29,243 nt of DNA from Myxococcota bacterium (GTDB lineage: Bacteria > Myxococcota_C > UBA6777): positions 1 to 29,243 of the forward strand of contig JAKLKB010000117.1 in assembly GCA_023150835.1 (NCBI GenBank), written 5' to 3'. Below, in pieces: positions 8,526-16,241 of the stretch. The notes beneath the pieces were generated by a model that had not been told where the DNA came from, ran no database searches, and saw only the letters and a program-made list of their open reading frames with translations. The position numbers and the translations under genes were made by a program. The number at the start of each line of letters is the position of its first letter. Position 1 is the stretch's first letter.

Positions 8526-9899
8526 GTGTCGAACTACGAGGCTCTCAAACGACAGGCACAAGCCAAACTCAAAGAACGCAATGCCCCCGAAGCCCGCGCA
8601 CTCTTTCTGCAAGCCGCACAAGCCAAAGGGATCGATCTTCAAGCCCTTTTGCGACAAGGCGATATCTTGCTCCACCAAGGCAAGATCCCCGAAGCCACCC
8701 AGATGTACCTCAAAGTCATCGAAGAAAATCCAACCGATATCACCGCGTTGTTGGCCCTCGCCCGTTCTGCCCTCTTTATCAACCAAACCGCAGACGCCGA
8801 ATCCTTTTTGATGGGCGTCGAACGCATGGAACCCGAACATCCGCAACTTCACACCTTGCGCGGTCTGCTCTGTGAGACCCAAGGCGATCTGCCCAAAGCC
8901 CTCCGCTCTCTCGAACAAGGCGCGGCCTTCGGCCCCAAAGACTACCTCGCTCAGTACAATTATGGCCGATGTTTGGCTGCAACCCACGACAACGCCAAGG
9001 CCATCCCCTTCTTGCAACAAGCCACCCAACTCGATCCCAAAAGCTATGACGCCTATTATGCCCTTGGGATGGCCCAAACCCACCTCGGACAATACGGCGA
9101 TGCCGTCTTGTCTTTTCAACACGCCATGAAGATCGCCCCCAAACGGCTCGATATCTACGCCACGATCGCCGATGTCCTCATGAAAGCAGGCGATCCAGAA
9201 CACGCCCTCCAAGCCCTCAACCTTGGGATGAACACCGTCGAAGAACACCCCGCCCTCCTACAAAAAGCCGCCGCTGTCTGCGCAGCTTCCGGCAAGATCG
9301 CCAACGCGGTTCAGTACCTTGAGCGCGTCGTCGAAAAAATCCCCGACTACTACCAAGCTTGGCTCAACCTCGCCAGTTTCTACATCCTCACCCAAGACCT
9401 CGAACGATCCGAAGCCGCAAGCAAACGCGCCGTCGCGATCAATCCCAAAGACTGGCAAGGACATTACCAACTCGGCAACCTCTACGAAGCCGTCAAACTC
9501 TACGACCAAGCCGAAGCCGCCTATCGAAAAGCCGTTGAATGCGCCCCCCAAGAACCCCGCGCCCACGCCAACCTCGGCATCGTCCTCTTGCAAGTCGACG
9601 ACCGACTCAAAAACAAAGAATCCACCGGCTGTTTCGAACGCGCTATCCAATACGCCACCCCCGGAGATTACCGCTGGCACTACAACCTCGCTCTCGCCTA
9701 CGCCAAACTCGGCCTCAAACCCCGTACCCGCGAACTGATCAACGAGATCCTCGAACACTCCAAAGACGAGGAACTCCTCGACGCCACCAAAGCCCTCCAA
9801 AAAAACGTCTTCTCCACCCAAGACGAAATGAAACTCAGCCTCGCTCTCTCTTCCCTCCGCATCGTCAAACCCCCCCGCTCCCACGAAGACGAAGAATAA
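8526..9899 (+). CDS. Tetratricopeptide-repeat (TPR) protein
   Basis: The protein has 457 residues. I chose the GTG at 8526 because AGGAGGT stands 6 bases upstream; the frame is open further upstream to 8430 without a ribosome-binding site. Nearly the whole protein is TPR, with roughly 10-11 helix-turn-helix units recognisable by the W/L-G-Y-A-P pattern (for example AYYALGMAQTHLGQYGDAV, AWLNLASFYILTQDLERSE, GHYQLGNLYEAVKLYDQAE). There is no signal peptide, membrane segment or catalytic domain, so it is probably a cytoplasmic scaffold. The end is charged (PPRSHEDEE). The nearest neighbour is the repetitive protein at 6701-8332, which may be a partner, but that rests on position alone. Repeat copy C begins 19 bases after the stop. 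Confidence 0.88.
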   Translation: MSNYEALKRQAQAKLKERNAPEARALFLQAAQAKGIDLQALLRQGDILLHQGKIPEATQMYLKVIEENPTDITALLALARSALFINQTADAESFLMGVERMEPEHPQLHTLRGLLCETQGDLPKALRSLEQGAAFGPKDYLAQYNYGRCLAATHDNAKAIPFLQQATQLDPKSYDAYYALGMAQTHLGQYGDAVLSFQHAMKIAPKRLDIYATIADVLMKAGDPEHALQALNLGMNTVEEHPALLQKAAAVCAASGKIANAVQYLERVVEKIPDYYQAWLNLASFYILTQDLERSEAASKRAVAINPKDWQGHYQLGNLYEAVKLYDQAEAAYRKAVECAPQEPRAHANLGIVLLQVDDRLKNKESTGCFERAIQYATPGDYRWHYNLALAYAKLGLKPRTRELINEILEHSKDEELLDATKALQKNVFSTQDEMKLSLALSSLRIVKPPRSHEDEE

Positions 9900-9918
9900 T
9901 TCGACACATCACAAAATG

Positions 9919-10187
9919 TAGGGGCTGCCCCCATACGCGCCTTGTTAAGGTGGAAACCTCGTAGAGTCGGTCTTGATCGCCTTTTTTTTTTCTCCCCCCC
10001 CCCTCAATCCCCCCGTGAACGGGGGGAAGTTGGAACGGGCAGCGTCTGCGTCTCGTGCATACAGCGTGCGTCATGAAAAAACAAAATCCCCGAGGCTTCC
10101 GACTTTCGCTCCCTCCCCTGTTCACGGGGGAGGGCGGGGTGGGGGGCTTTCCTCCGCTTCACCTAACGCCTATGGGGGCTGCCCCCA
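9919..10187 (-). repeat. Dispersed intergenic element, copy C (inverted)
   Basis: The core (9934-10172, 239 bp) has the same length as copy D but lies in reverse orientation. It is bracketed by TAGGGGCTGCCCCCA (9919-9933) and TGGGGGCTGCCCCCA (10173-10187), which agree at 14 of 15 positions. Read on the minus strand it starts TAGGCGTTAGGTGAAGCGG, carries both hairpins, the poly-purine tract and the GGCGATCAAGACCGACTC block, and ends with the CGCGTA terminus. Unlike A, B and D it has no copy of the 3' extension beyond the direct repeat. It lies directly downstream of the TPR gene. Between it and the tandem repeat at 10454 there are ~266 bases in which I see no supported gene. Confidence 0.92.
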
Positions 10188-10453
10188 TAGGATATCGTGT
10201 GAGTCCGCAAGCAACGCTTTTTCGGAATAGATCGCAAAGGTTCACGGAAAAGGTGGCGACGTCTGCTTTTTCGACGACCCATCGCCGCTCCCAAAAGACA
10301 GACCCATCCGTGTGATCTCTCAACTCCACCGACCGCCCATCACTCACCAAGCAGCCAAGATTCCCATCGTATCGAGAAGATCGTCTTGTCATTGCGATGC
10401 GCACACGTCTTGCGATAACGCCCGATGAACCTTGCCGATCCGCAAACAGCGAA

Positions 10454-10552
10454 AAGGCATCACGAAAACGTGAACAAGCCTCACCCAAACACACAAAGGC
10501 ATCACGAAAACGTGAACAGGTCTCATCAATATGCACAGAGGCATCGGGAAAA
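10454..10552 (+). repeat. 42-bp tandem repeat with paired CACG-AAAA-CGTG palindromes upstream of comM
   Basis: Two full units (10454-10495 and 10496-10537) and a partial third starting at 10538 precede comM. Both full units begin AAGGCATCACGAAAACGTG and so carry the palindrome CACGAAAACGTG at 10461-10472 and 10503-10514. The 42-bp spacing corresponds to four helical turns, placing both palindromes on the same face of the DNA, as expected for a cooperative operator. The unit is a multiple of three, so the frame upstream of comM stays open, but the ribosome-binding site at the end of the third unit argues the repeats are untranslated. Confidence 0.7.
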
Positions 10553-10564
10553 AAGGAGGCAGAG

Positions 10565-12088
10565 ATGGATGTTTGTGTCTTGTCGGGCGCAGTCTTGGGG
10601 ATCGATGCGTACCGTTTGGAAGTGGAAGTGGATGTATCCAACGGGCATCCAACGTTTGATCTGGTTGGATTGGCCGACGGTGCGGTGCGAGAGAGCCGCG
10701 TGCGAGTGCGTTCAGCACTCAAAAATGCGGGTTTTCCGTACCCTTTGCACACACGGCGGATCACGGTCAATCTGGCTCCTGCGGATATCCGCAAAGAAGG
10801 AGCGGCCTTTGATCTTCCGATCGCCTTGGGGCTGTTGGCCGCGTTGGGCGTGCTCCCGCCCTCGGCGTTTCAAGATATCCTGTTTGTCGGAGAGTTGGCG
10901 CTCAATGGCGATCTTCGCCCGATACGTGGGGCTTTGCCGATCGCGGTGATGGCGCGACAAGAAGGTCTGCGTGCGATCGTGCTTCCCCGCGAAAATGCCC
11001 CCGAAGCGGTTGCGGTCGAAGGATTGGAAGTCTACGGATGTTCTTCTCTTGGGGAGTTGGTGGATTTCTTGATGGGTGAGTTGCAGATGGAGGCTTGGGA
11101 GACCCTTTCGGTGGGCGATCCTGCGGATGCGCGCTGGCCGATCGATCTGCAAGACGTACGCGGTCAGGAGCATGTCAAGCGCGCTTTGGAGATCGCCGCA
11201 GCAGGACTCCATAACCTCCTGATGATCGGCCCTCCGGGCTGTGGAAAGACCATGCTTGCGCGACGTCTCGCAACGCTGTTGCCTCCGCTGTGTTTTCAAG
11301 AATCCCTCGAAACCACCAAGATCTACAGCGTGTGTGGCTTGCTTCAAGAGCATGGATTGATGTCCCAACGCCCTTTTCGCGCCCCCCATCATACGATCTC
11401 CGAAGCAGGTCTGGTGGGTGGTGGTAGTGTGCCGCGCCCCGGTGAGATATCGCTCGCTCACCACGGGATCTTGTTTCTTGATGAGCTACCCGAGTTTCGG
11501 CGCAACGTGCTCGATGTCCTGCGCCAGCCCATCGAAGAACGCAGCGTCACGATCTCGCGGGTCTCTTCAACGCTGCGCTACCCATGTAATTTTTTGCTCG
11601 TTGCGGCCATGAATCCCTGTCCCTGCGGTCATCACGGCCACAACTGCCGCTGTGGTCAGCTTGATGTCAACCGCTATCAAGGCCGCATATCCGGCCCATT
11701 GCTCGATCGCATCGACTTGCACGTCGAAGTCCCCGCCGTCCCCTTCCAAGATCTGCGCGAAGATCGCCTCGGAGAAAGCTCGGCCACCGTCCGCGCCCGT
11801 GTGATCGCAGCCCGCCAACGCCAAGCCGAACGCTTCGCCGACACCCCCCACCAAGTCAACAGCCAGATGCAAGCCAAAGAACTCCGTCAACACTGCCCGA
11901 TCCAACAAGACGCCATCCGCCTTCTCGAACGCGCCACCCAACAATTCGGCATGAGCGCTCGCGCCTTCGATCGCATCCTCAAAGTCGCCCGAACCATCGC
12001 CGATCTCGCAAACGAAGAACACATCCATAGCCACCACATCGCCGAAGCCATCCAATACCGCACTTTGGATCGCCGACTGGCCGCCTGA
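10565..12088 (+). CDS. comM: YifB/ComM-family Mg-chelatase-like AAA+ ATPase
   Basis: This 508-residue protein is a ComM homologue; in naturally transformable bacteria ComM is a hexameric helicase that promotes branch migration during DNA integration. Domain order is the N-terminal Lon-substrate-like fold (GHPTFDLVGLADGAVRESR, then NLAPADIRKEGAAFDLPIALG), the AAA+ core with Walker A GPPGCGKT at 222-229 and Walker B ILFLDE with D306, then the family signature NPCPCGHHGHNCRCG and the C-terminal helical domain. The ATG at 10565 follows GGAGG at good spacing; an in-frame extension to 10397 runs through tandem repeats and is not supported. The recA-like gene starts 20 bases after the stop, so the two are probably one operon. 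Third-position base use changes from mixed to strongly C-rich around 11600. Confidence 0.95.
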   Translation: MDVCVLSGAVLGIDAYRLEVEVDVSNGHPTFDLVGLADGAVRESRVRVRSALKNAGFPYPLHTRRITVNLAPADIRKEGAAFDLPIALGLLAALGVLPPSAFQDILFVGELALNGDLRPIRGALPIAVMARQEGLRAIVLPRENAPEAVAVEGLEVYGCSSLGELVDFLMGELQMEAWETLSVGDPADARWPIDLQDVRGQEHVKRALEIAAAGLHNLLMIGPPGCGKTMLARRLATLLPPLCFQESLETTKIYSVCGLLQEHGLMSQRPFRAPHHTISEAGLVGGGSVPRPGEISLAHHGILFLDELPEFRRNVLDVLRQPIEERSVTISRVSSTLRYPCNFLLVAAMNPCPCGHHGHNCRCGQLDVNRYQGRISGPLLDRIDLHVEVPAVPFQDLREDRLGESSATVRARVIAARQRQAERFADTPHQVNSQMQAKELRQHCPIQQDAIRLLERATQQFGMSARAFDRILKVARTIADLANEEHIHSHHIAEAIQYRTLDRRLAA

Positions 12089-12108
12089 ACCCAAAAGGAA
12101 ACCTCCCC

Positions 12109-13113
12109 ATGCTAACAAGCAAATGGAATACCCTCAAACGCTTTCTTGTGGGCCTTGAACAACAATTTGGGCAAGGCTTGCTCCAATCCGCCCCCGAATC
12201 CCCCCTTCCTGCCGTCTGGTCGAGCGGTTCGTGGGGACTCGATCAAGCCCTCGGTGTGGGCGGCTATCCAAAAGGCCGCATGATCGAGATCTTTGGCGAT
12301 GCCGGCGTCGGCAAATCTACCTTGGCCCTCCACGCGATCCAGTCCTGCCAACAAGCCGGTGGATTGGCTGTTTACATCGACGCCGAACACGGTCTCGATC
12401 TTTGCTACGCAGGCGTCTTGGGGGTCCGACTCAACGACCTCTTGATCGTCAAACCCAGCAGCGCCGAACAAGCCCTCGGCACGATCGAAACACTCGTCCA
12501 AAGCCGACAAGTCGGGATGATCGTTCTCGATTCGATCGCCGCGCTCGCCCCCCAGATCGAGATCGACACCCAAGGCCAAACCGAACAGATCTTCCTCCAA
12601 GCACAGCTATTGAGCCGAACCCTTCGGCGTTTAAGCAGCCTCCTGCACCATACACCCACCACCCTACTTTTTCTCAACCAACTCCGCTATCACCCCCAAG
12701 CCGCCCAAGTCCTCCGCGAAACCACCCCGGGCGGCCACGCCCTCAAGTTCTACGCCTCGATCCGCCTCGAACTTGTCCACAAAGGCCACTTGCTCCAAAA
12801 CGACCGCATCCTCGGCCAGCACATCCTCGCTCGCGTCCTCAAAAACAAATCCGCCCCCCCCTACCAAGAAGCCCACCTCACGATCCGTTATGGCGAAGGC
12901 ATCGACTCCTGCGCCGATCTCCTCCAACGCGCCATCCTCCACGGCATCGTTCAACGCGATGAACACAAGCACTTGTGTTTTCCCAACGGTATGCTCGGCC
13001 CCAACTACGATGCCGCTCTCCATGCCCTTCGACGCAGCCTCCCCTTGCAAGAGCAGCTCACCACCCTTGTCACCGCCGTCCCGCCCCACCTTCAACACGA
13101 ACCCGCTGCCTGA
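12109..13113 (+). CDS. Divergent RecA-family recombinase paralogue
   Basis: This 334-residue protein matches RecA along the ATPase core: Walker A GDAGVGKST (63-71, K69) in place of the usual GPESSGKT, YIDAEHGLD with the catalytic Glu at 93, Walker B IVLDSIAAL, NQLR, GGHALKFYAS, and KNKSAPPYQEAHLTIRYGEGID, which parallels KNKIAAPF...YGEGIN of RecA. The two DNA-binding loops are altered: loop 1 reads EIDTQGQTEQIF where RecA has EIEGEIGDSHMG, and loop 2 reads RYHPQAAQVLRETTPGG, keeping the loop length and the Glu but losing the Phe-Gly-Asn-Pro run before it. The acidic C-terminal tail is missing. The start has AAAGGA upstream. Coupling to comM points to recombination or transformation. It is probably a second RecA, though a highly divergent sole RecA cannot be excluded. 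Confidence 0.82.
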   Translation: MLTSKWNTLKRFLVGLEQQFGQGLLQSAPESPLPAVWSSGSWGLDQALGVGGYPKGRMIEIFGDAGVGKSTLALHAIQSCQQAGGLAVYIDAEHGLDLCYAGVLGVRLNDLLIVKPSSAEQALGTIETLVQSRQVGMIVLDSIAALAPQIEIDTQGQTEQIFLQAQLLSRTLRRLSSLLHHTPTTLLFLNQLRYHPQAAQVLRETTPGGHALKFYASIRLELVHKGHLLQNDRILGQHILARVLKNKSAPPYQEAHLTIRYGEGIDSCADLLQRAILHGIVQRDEHKHLCFPNGMLGPNYDAALHALRRSLPLQEQLTTLVTAVPPHLQHEPAA

Positions 13114-13187
13114 ATGATAGCTTTTTCGCGGCGACGGCTTCTGTTGCCGCATCTGCGTCGATCACTTTCAACACGAACCCGCTGCCT
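13091..13187 (+). repeat. 21-bp direct repeat spanning the 3' end of the recA-like gene
   Basis: TTCAACACGAACCCGCTGCCT occurs at 13091-13111, where it encodes the last residues before the stop, and again at 13167-13187, 76 bp downstream in non-coding DNA. The bases before each copy do not match. Between them is a GC-rich inverted repeat (13128-13135 with 13143-13150, one G-T mismatch) without a T-run. It may be the scar of a small duplication or deletion at the gene end. Confidence 0.7.
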
Positions 13188-13212
13188 AAAGAAAGCAGCC
13201 CGATCTGTCCGC

Positions 13213-13716
13213 TTAAAACAGCACTTCTTCGAGATGGCGTTGAAAGCGTGCGAGGGTTCCGTCTTGTTGCTGGACGTTGCGTTGCCGAAGCAAAAGCAAC
13301 AAGGATTCGCGCTTAAACATAAACTCGGTCAGGATGCGGTTGATCTGATCGACTTGCCACAAGATCTCTTCTTGTTTGAGCCCATGACGAGCAGCGTCAC
13401 AAAGCGCATCGCGGCTGACGGCGTAGGCCGACTCACGGGCTTCTTCGAGGGCGGCGTTCATCGCGGCATAACTGGCATCACGTGCGACTTTGTAGACCGA
13501 ACGGGCGGCGTCTTGCGCAGCATAGAAGGCATAACGCAAGGCTTGTTCGGAACATTTTCCTTCGATAAACAACCGCTTGTAGCGAAGGGCTTCGAGGCTC
13601 CGAGGATCGGGGGTTATGCCGATCTGGCGACAACGTCGCAACGCCCGTTCTGCACAATCACAAGCGAAGGTATGCAAAAGATGGTCAGGTATTTTCTCCC
13701 ACGGCCATAAGTACAT
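13213..13716 (-). CDS. Alpha-helical Ala-rich protein (immunity-protein-like), unknown function
   Basis: This 167-residue protein starts at an ATG with GGAG six bases upstream; the frame extends to 13788 but that part reads through the preceding gene. It begins MYLWPWEKIPDHLLHTFACDCAERAL and then forms Ala-rich helices with the repeated pattern YAxxAAxDAARxVYKVARDASYAAMNAA. The layout (FACDCAER, then PDPRSLEALR, then Ala-rich repeats) resembles a widespread group of uncharacterised proteins sometimes labelled putative immunity proteins; I recall this only loosely. Its start overlaps the stop of the receiver gene by 32 bases, so the two are probably translated together, hinting at a link with the phosphorelay. 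There is no toxin gene beside it, which weakens an immunity role. Confidence 0.7.
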   Translation of the reverse strand: MYLWPWEKIPDHLLHTFACDCAERALRRCRQIGITPDPRSLEALRYKRLFIEGKCSEQALRYAFYAAQDAARSVYKVARDASYAAMNAALEEARESAYAVSRDALCDAARHGLKQEEILWQVDQINRILTEFMFKRESLLLLLRQRNVQQQDGTLARFQRHLEEVLF

Positions 13717-14119
13717 GTGCTGCTCCGTTGTGGTGTTGGTGCCGGATCCAGATCTCTCGGATCTGTTGGGGCAACGCCATCGGATCAAAGGGCTTGGTGA
13801 TCACGTCGAGCGCACCGAGCGCTTTGTAATGCTCGATCTCGTGAGCTTGTGCTTTGGCGGTCATAAAGATCACGGGGGTCTGTGCAAAGGCGGGCAGAGT
13901 CCGCAGCACTTGCAACATCGTGGGGCCATCCATCTCAGGCATCATCACGTCTAGCAAGATCAGATCGGGTCCAAATCGCTCAACCTCTGCGAGCGCAGAG
14001 GCTCCGCTATCGCACAAATGCACCGTAAATCGACCGATCGCTTCCAAAGCGAGTTTAGCGATGGCTTGGATATCAGGTTCGTCTTCGACATACATGATCC
14101 GTTCAAGGGCTGCGTCCAT
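13685..14119 (-). CDS. Single-domain response regulator (CheY-like receiver)
   Basis: This 144-residue protein is one receiver domain and nothing more. The acidic pair is E12-D13 in MYVEDEPD, the phosphorylated Asp is D57 in LILLDVMMPEMDG, the switch Thr is T87 in IFMTAK, and the conserved Lys is K109 in VITKPFDP, so it should be phosphorylatable. I chose the ATG at 14119 because GGAG stands 7 bases upstream; the frame is open to 14167. It lies 61 bases downstream of a histidine kinase gene, its likely donor, and overlaps the next gene. Without an output domain it would act by protein contact or as a shuttle. Confidence 0.92.
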   Translation of the reverse strand: MDAALERIMYVEDEPDIQAIAKLALEAIGRFTVHLCDSGASALAEVERFGPDLILLDVMMPEMDGPTMLQVLRTLPAFAQTPVIFMTAKAQAHEIEHYKALGALDVITKPFDPMALPQQIREIWIRHQHHNGAAHVLMAVGENT

Positions 14120-14180
14120 CTCGCCACTCCACACAAAAAAGCAAAGATCCCCTATTTGCGAGAACACGGAGGGGTCGCTG

Positions 14181-15662
14181 TTAAAAGGCGCTCGGCGAGA
14201 CGTTGCGTCCTGCGGCGTGGTTGGACAACCGAAAAAAGAAAACGGTTCCCATCCCCGCCCCAGAGCGAAAACCGATATCGCCGTGCAAGCGTTCGATGAT
14301 CGCTCGTGCGATGCTTAAACCAAGGCCCGTACCGCCTTTCAAGCGCGTGCTTGAGGCTTCGGCTTGGGCAAATTTTTCAAAGACACGCGGTTGAAAAGAA
14401 AGCGGGATCCCCGAGCCTTGATCGATCACCTCGACGAGAGCGCGATCTTGATCGGGAAGCAGCCGCACACGCACCACCCCGCCTTTCGGCGAAAACTTGA
14501 TCGCGTTCGACAGCAGATTGGTCAACACCTGAATCAAGCGATCGCCGTCGACGAGAACTTCTGCACAAAAGCCCGCAGCAACGTCCAGTTGGAGCGTGAC
14601 GCCAAAGCTTTGTGCGTAAGCGCGGTTCGATTCGATCGCTTGTTCGAGCAGATCGCGCAGGGCGTGGCGTTTGAGAGAAAAATCCATCTTGCCCGATTCG
14701 ATCTTCTCGATATCAAGGATATCGTTGATCAAACGCAACAAACGCTGACTATTTTTGTACGCGATATCCAACATCCCCACAGCCGCAGAAGGCAGTTCTC
14801 CAACCACGCCCCCCACCATCAATCCCAAAGACCCCATAATCGAGGTCAATGGCGTACGCAACTCGTGGGAGACGATCGACACAAACTCATTCTTGAGCAT
14901 CTCCACGCGCTTGCGTTCGGTAATGTCGCGAAAGATCCCACGCAGCGTCTTGTTTCCGTCGTAAAGCCGACAACTCACGTTGCCTTCGACTTCCAAGATC
15001 CCCCCGTCACGCCGCACAAACCGCGTCTCAAAGCGCTCGTTTTGTTCGTGCTCCAACAACCGCGCCATCACCGCACGATAATTCCCGATCTCATCGGGGT
15101 GCAGCAACGCCTCGATCTGGCCCCCTTCCACTTCTTCTCGCACCAAGCCCAAGATCGAACAGCATACTTTGTTGGCGTACAAGATCCGCCCGTCTTCATC
15201 GCTGACATGGATCATATCGCTTGCGTGTTCAAACAAATCGCGCAAGCGCGATTCACTTTCTTTAAGGGCCGACTCTGCGCGCTTTCGCATCAACTGGGCC
15301 TTGATCCGCGCCAACGCGATCGGAAAGTCGACGGGCTTTGTGATGTAGTCGTTGGCCCCTTCTTGCAGACTTTCTCCCAGCCCTTCGCTCTCGTCTTTGG
15401 CTGTCACCATGATGATCGGCAGTTCGCTTTGTGAGTAGAGCTTGCGCAAACGTCGCAACATCTCCACCCCGTTGACCTCGGGCATCATAATGTCCAACAA
15501 GATCAAGTCGTAGCACTGCTGATCCATCTTCCGCACTGCGCTCGAATACCCCTCCGCTTCGTCCACCACATACCCCGCCTTCCCAAGACGACGACGCAAA
15601 AGATCGCGGTTGACCTCGTTGTCATCGACCACCAAAAGCCGTTCGCTTTGTGTTGCAGCCAT
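14181..15662 (-). CDS. Histidine kinase with N-terminal receiver: REC-PAS-HisKA-HATPase
   Basis: This 493-residue cytoplasmic protein has a receiver at residues ~8-125 (D13-D14, phospho-Asp D57 in LLDIMMP, T87, K109), a PAS domain at ~135-250 (ending in FRDITERKR), a dimerisation domain with the phospho-His H266 in [11 protein letters not shown], and an ATPase domain with the N box NLLSNAIKFS, G1 DQGSGIP and G2 GGTGLGLSIA. No membrane segment is visible. The N-terminal receiver suggests that it is regulated by an upstream phosphodonor, perhaps the 123-residue receiver or the large hybrid kinase encoded upstream. The start has GGAAGG upstream. The last ~12 residues (NVSPSAF) are a short tail without a domain. 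Confidence 0.93.
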   Translation of the reverse strand: MAATQSERLLVVDDNEVNRDLLRRRLGKAGYVVDEAEGYSSAVRKMDQQCYDLILLDIMMPEVNGVEMLRRLRKLYSQSELPIIMVTAKDESEGLGESLQEGANDYITKPVDFPIALARIKAQLMRKRAESALKESESRLRDLFEHASDMIHVSDEDGRILYANKVCCSILGLVREEVEGGQIEALLHPDEIGNYRAVMARLLEHEQNERFETRFVRRDGGILEVEGNVSCRLYDGNKTLRGIFRDITERKRVEMLKNEFVSIVSHELRTPLTSIMGSLGLMVGGVVGELPSAAVGMLDIAYKNSQRLLRLINDILDIEKIESGKMDFSLKRHALRDLLEQAIESNRAYAQSFGVTLQLDVAAGFCAEVLVDGDRLIQVLTNLLSNAIKFSPKGGVVRVRLLPDQDRALVEVIDQGSGIPLSFQPRVFEKFAQAEASSTRLKGGTGLGLSIARAIIERLHGDIGFRSGAGMGTVFFFRLSNHAAGRNVSPSAF

Positions 15663-15742
15663 CTTGTCTCGCCTTCCTTGCTCGCAGATGCCCTATGTTC
15701 GCCGAACGTGCGTGCTGTCTCTCCGAATACCCGTGTTTTTTG

Positions 15743-16114
15743 CTAAACAACGTCAGGCAAAAAGCGACGGATCTTTTCCATCAATCGGGCGATTTCGATC
15801 GGCTTGGTGTCATAATCGTCACAACCGGCCTCCATCGCTTTTTCTCGATCACCCGCCATCGCATGAGCGGTCAACGCGATCACGGGGATGCGCTGCGTCG
15901 CGGGGTCGCCCTTGAGCCTTCGCGTGGCTTCCCATCCATCCAACCCCGGCAAGCTCAGATCCATCAAGATCAGATCCGGCAGATGCTCCTTTGCGACCCG
16001 CAATCCTTCGAGTCCGTCCTGCGCGATCAGCACCACAAATCCGCGTCGCTGCAAACGCCGCGTCAACATATCTCGGTTCATCTCGTTATCTTCAACCAAC
16101 AGCAACTTACGCAT
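15743..16114 (-). CDS. Single-domain response regulator (DivK/CheY-like)
   Basis: This 123-residue protein is a lone receiver: E8-D9 acidic pair in LLLVEDNEMNRD, phospho-Asp D52 in LILMDLSLPGLDGW, T82 in IALTAHAM, and K104 in DYDTKPIE. The sequence style (EDNEMNRDML, TAHAMAGDREKAMEAGCDDY) is that of receivers that relay phosphate to or from hybrid kinases. It lies between two kinase genes on the same strand, with 127 bases to the upstream gene and 80 to the downstream one. AGAGGTGA stands about 12 bases before the ATG. No output domain is present. Confidence 0.93.
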   Translation of the reverse strand: MRKLLLVEDNEMNRDMLTRRLQRRGFVVLIAQDGLEGLRVAKEHLPDLILMDLSLPGLDGWEATRRLKGDPATQRIPVIALTAHAMAGDREKAMEAGCDDYDTKPIEIARLMEKIRRFLPDVV

Positions 16115-16241
16115 CCGACCGATCTCGTCACCTCTGCCCCATCCAAATCATCCGATGGATGAGTCTATTCGAACGACGCTCAACCCTCGCCAACAAGGGA
16201 CGGCTTTTTCCAAAGCATCGCAACCAACGCAAACACACTTG

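Noticed and set aside
10159-10794. Minus-strand open frame of 211 codons before comM
   Set aside because: It crosses the 5' part of comM, the tandem repeats and the end of repeat copy C. The part around 10200-10410 looks faintly protein-like, but there is no convincing start and it ends inside the repeat.
13128-13150. Hairpin after the recA-like gene as a rho-independent terminator
   Set aside because: The T-run lies before the stem for the plus-strand transcript and only non-T bases follow it; on the other strand the run is of A.
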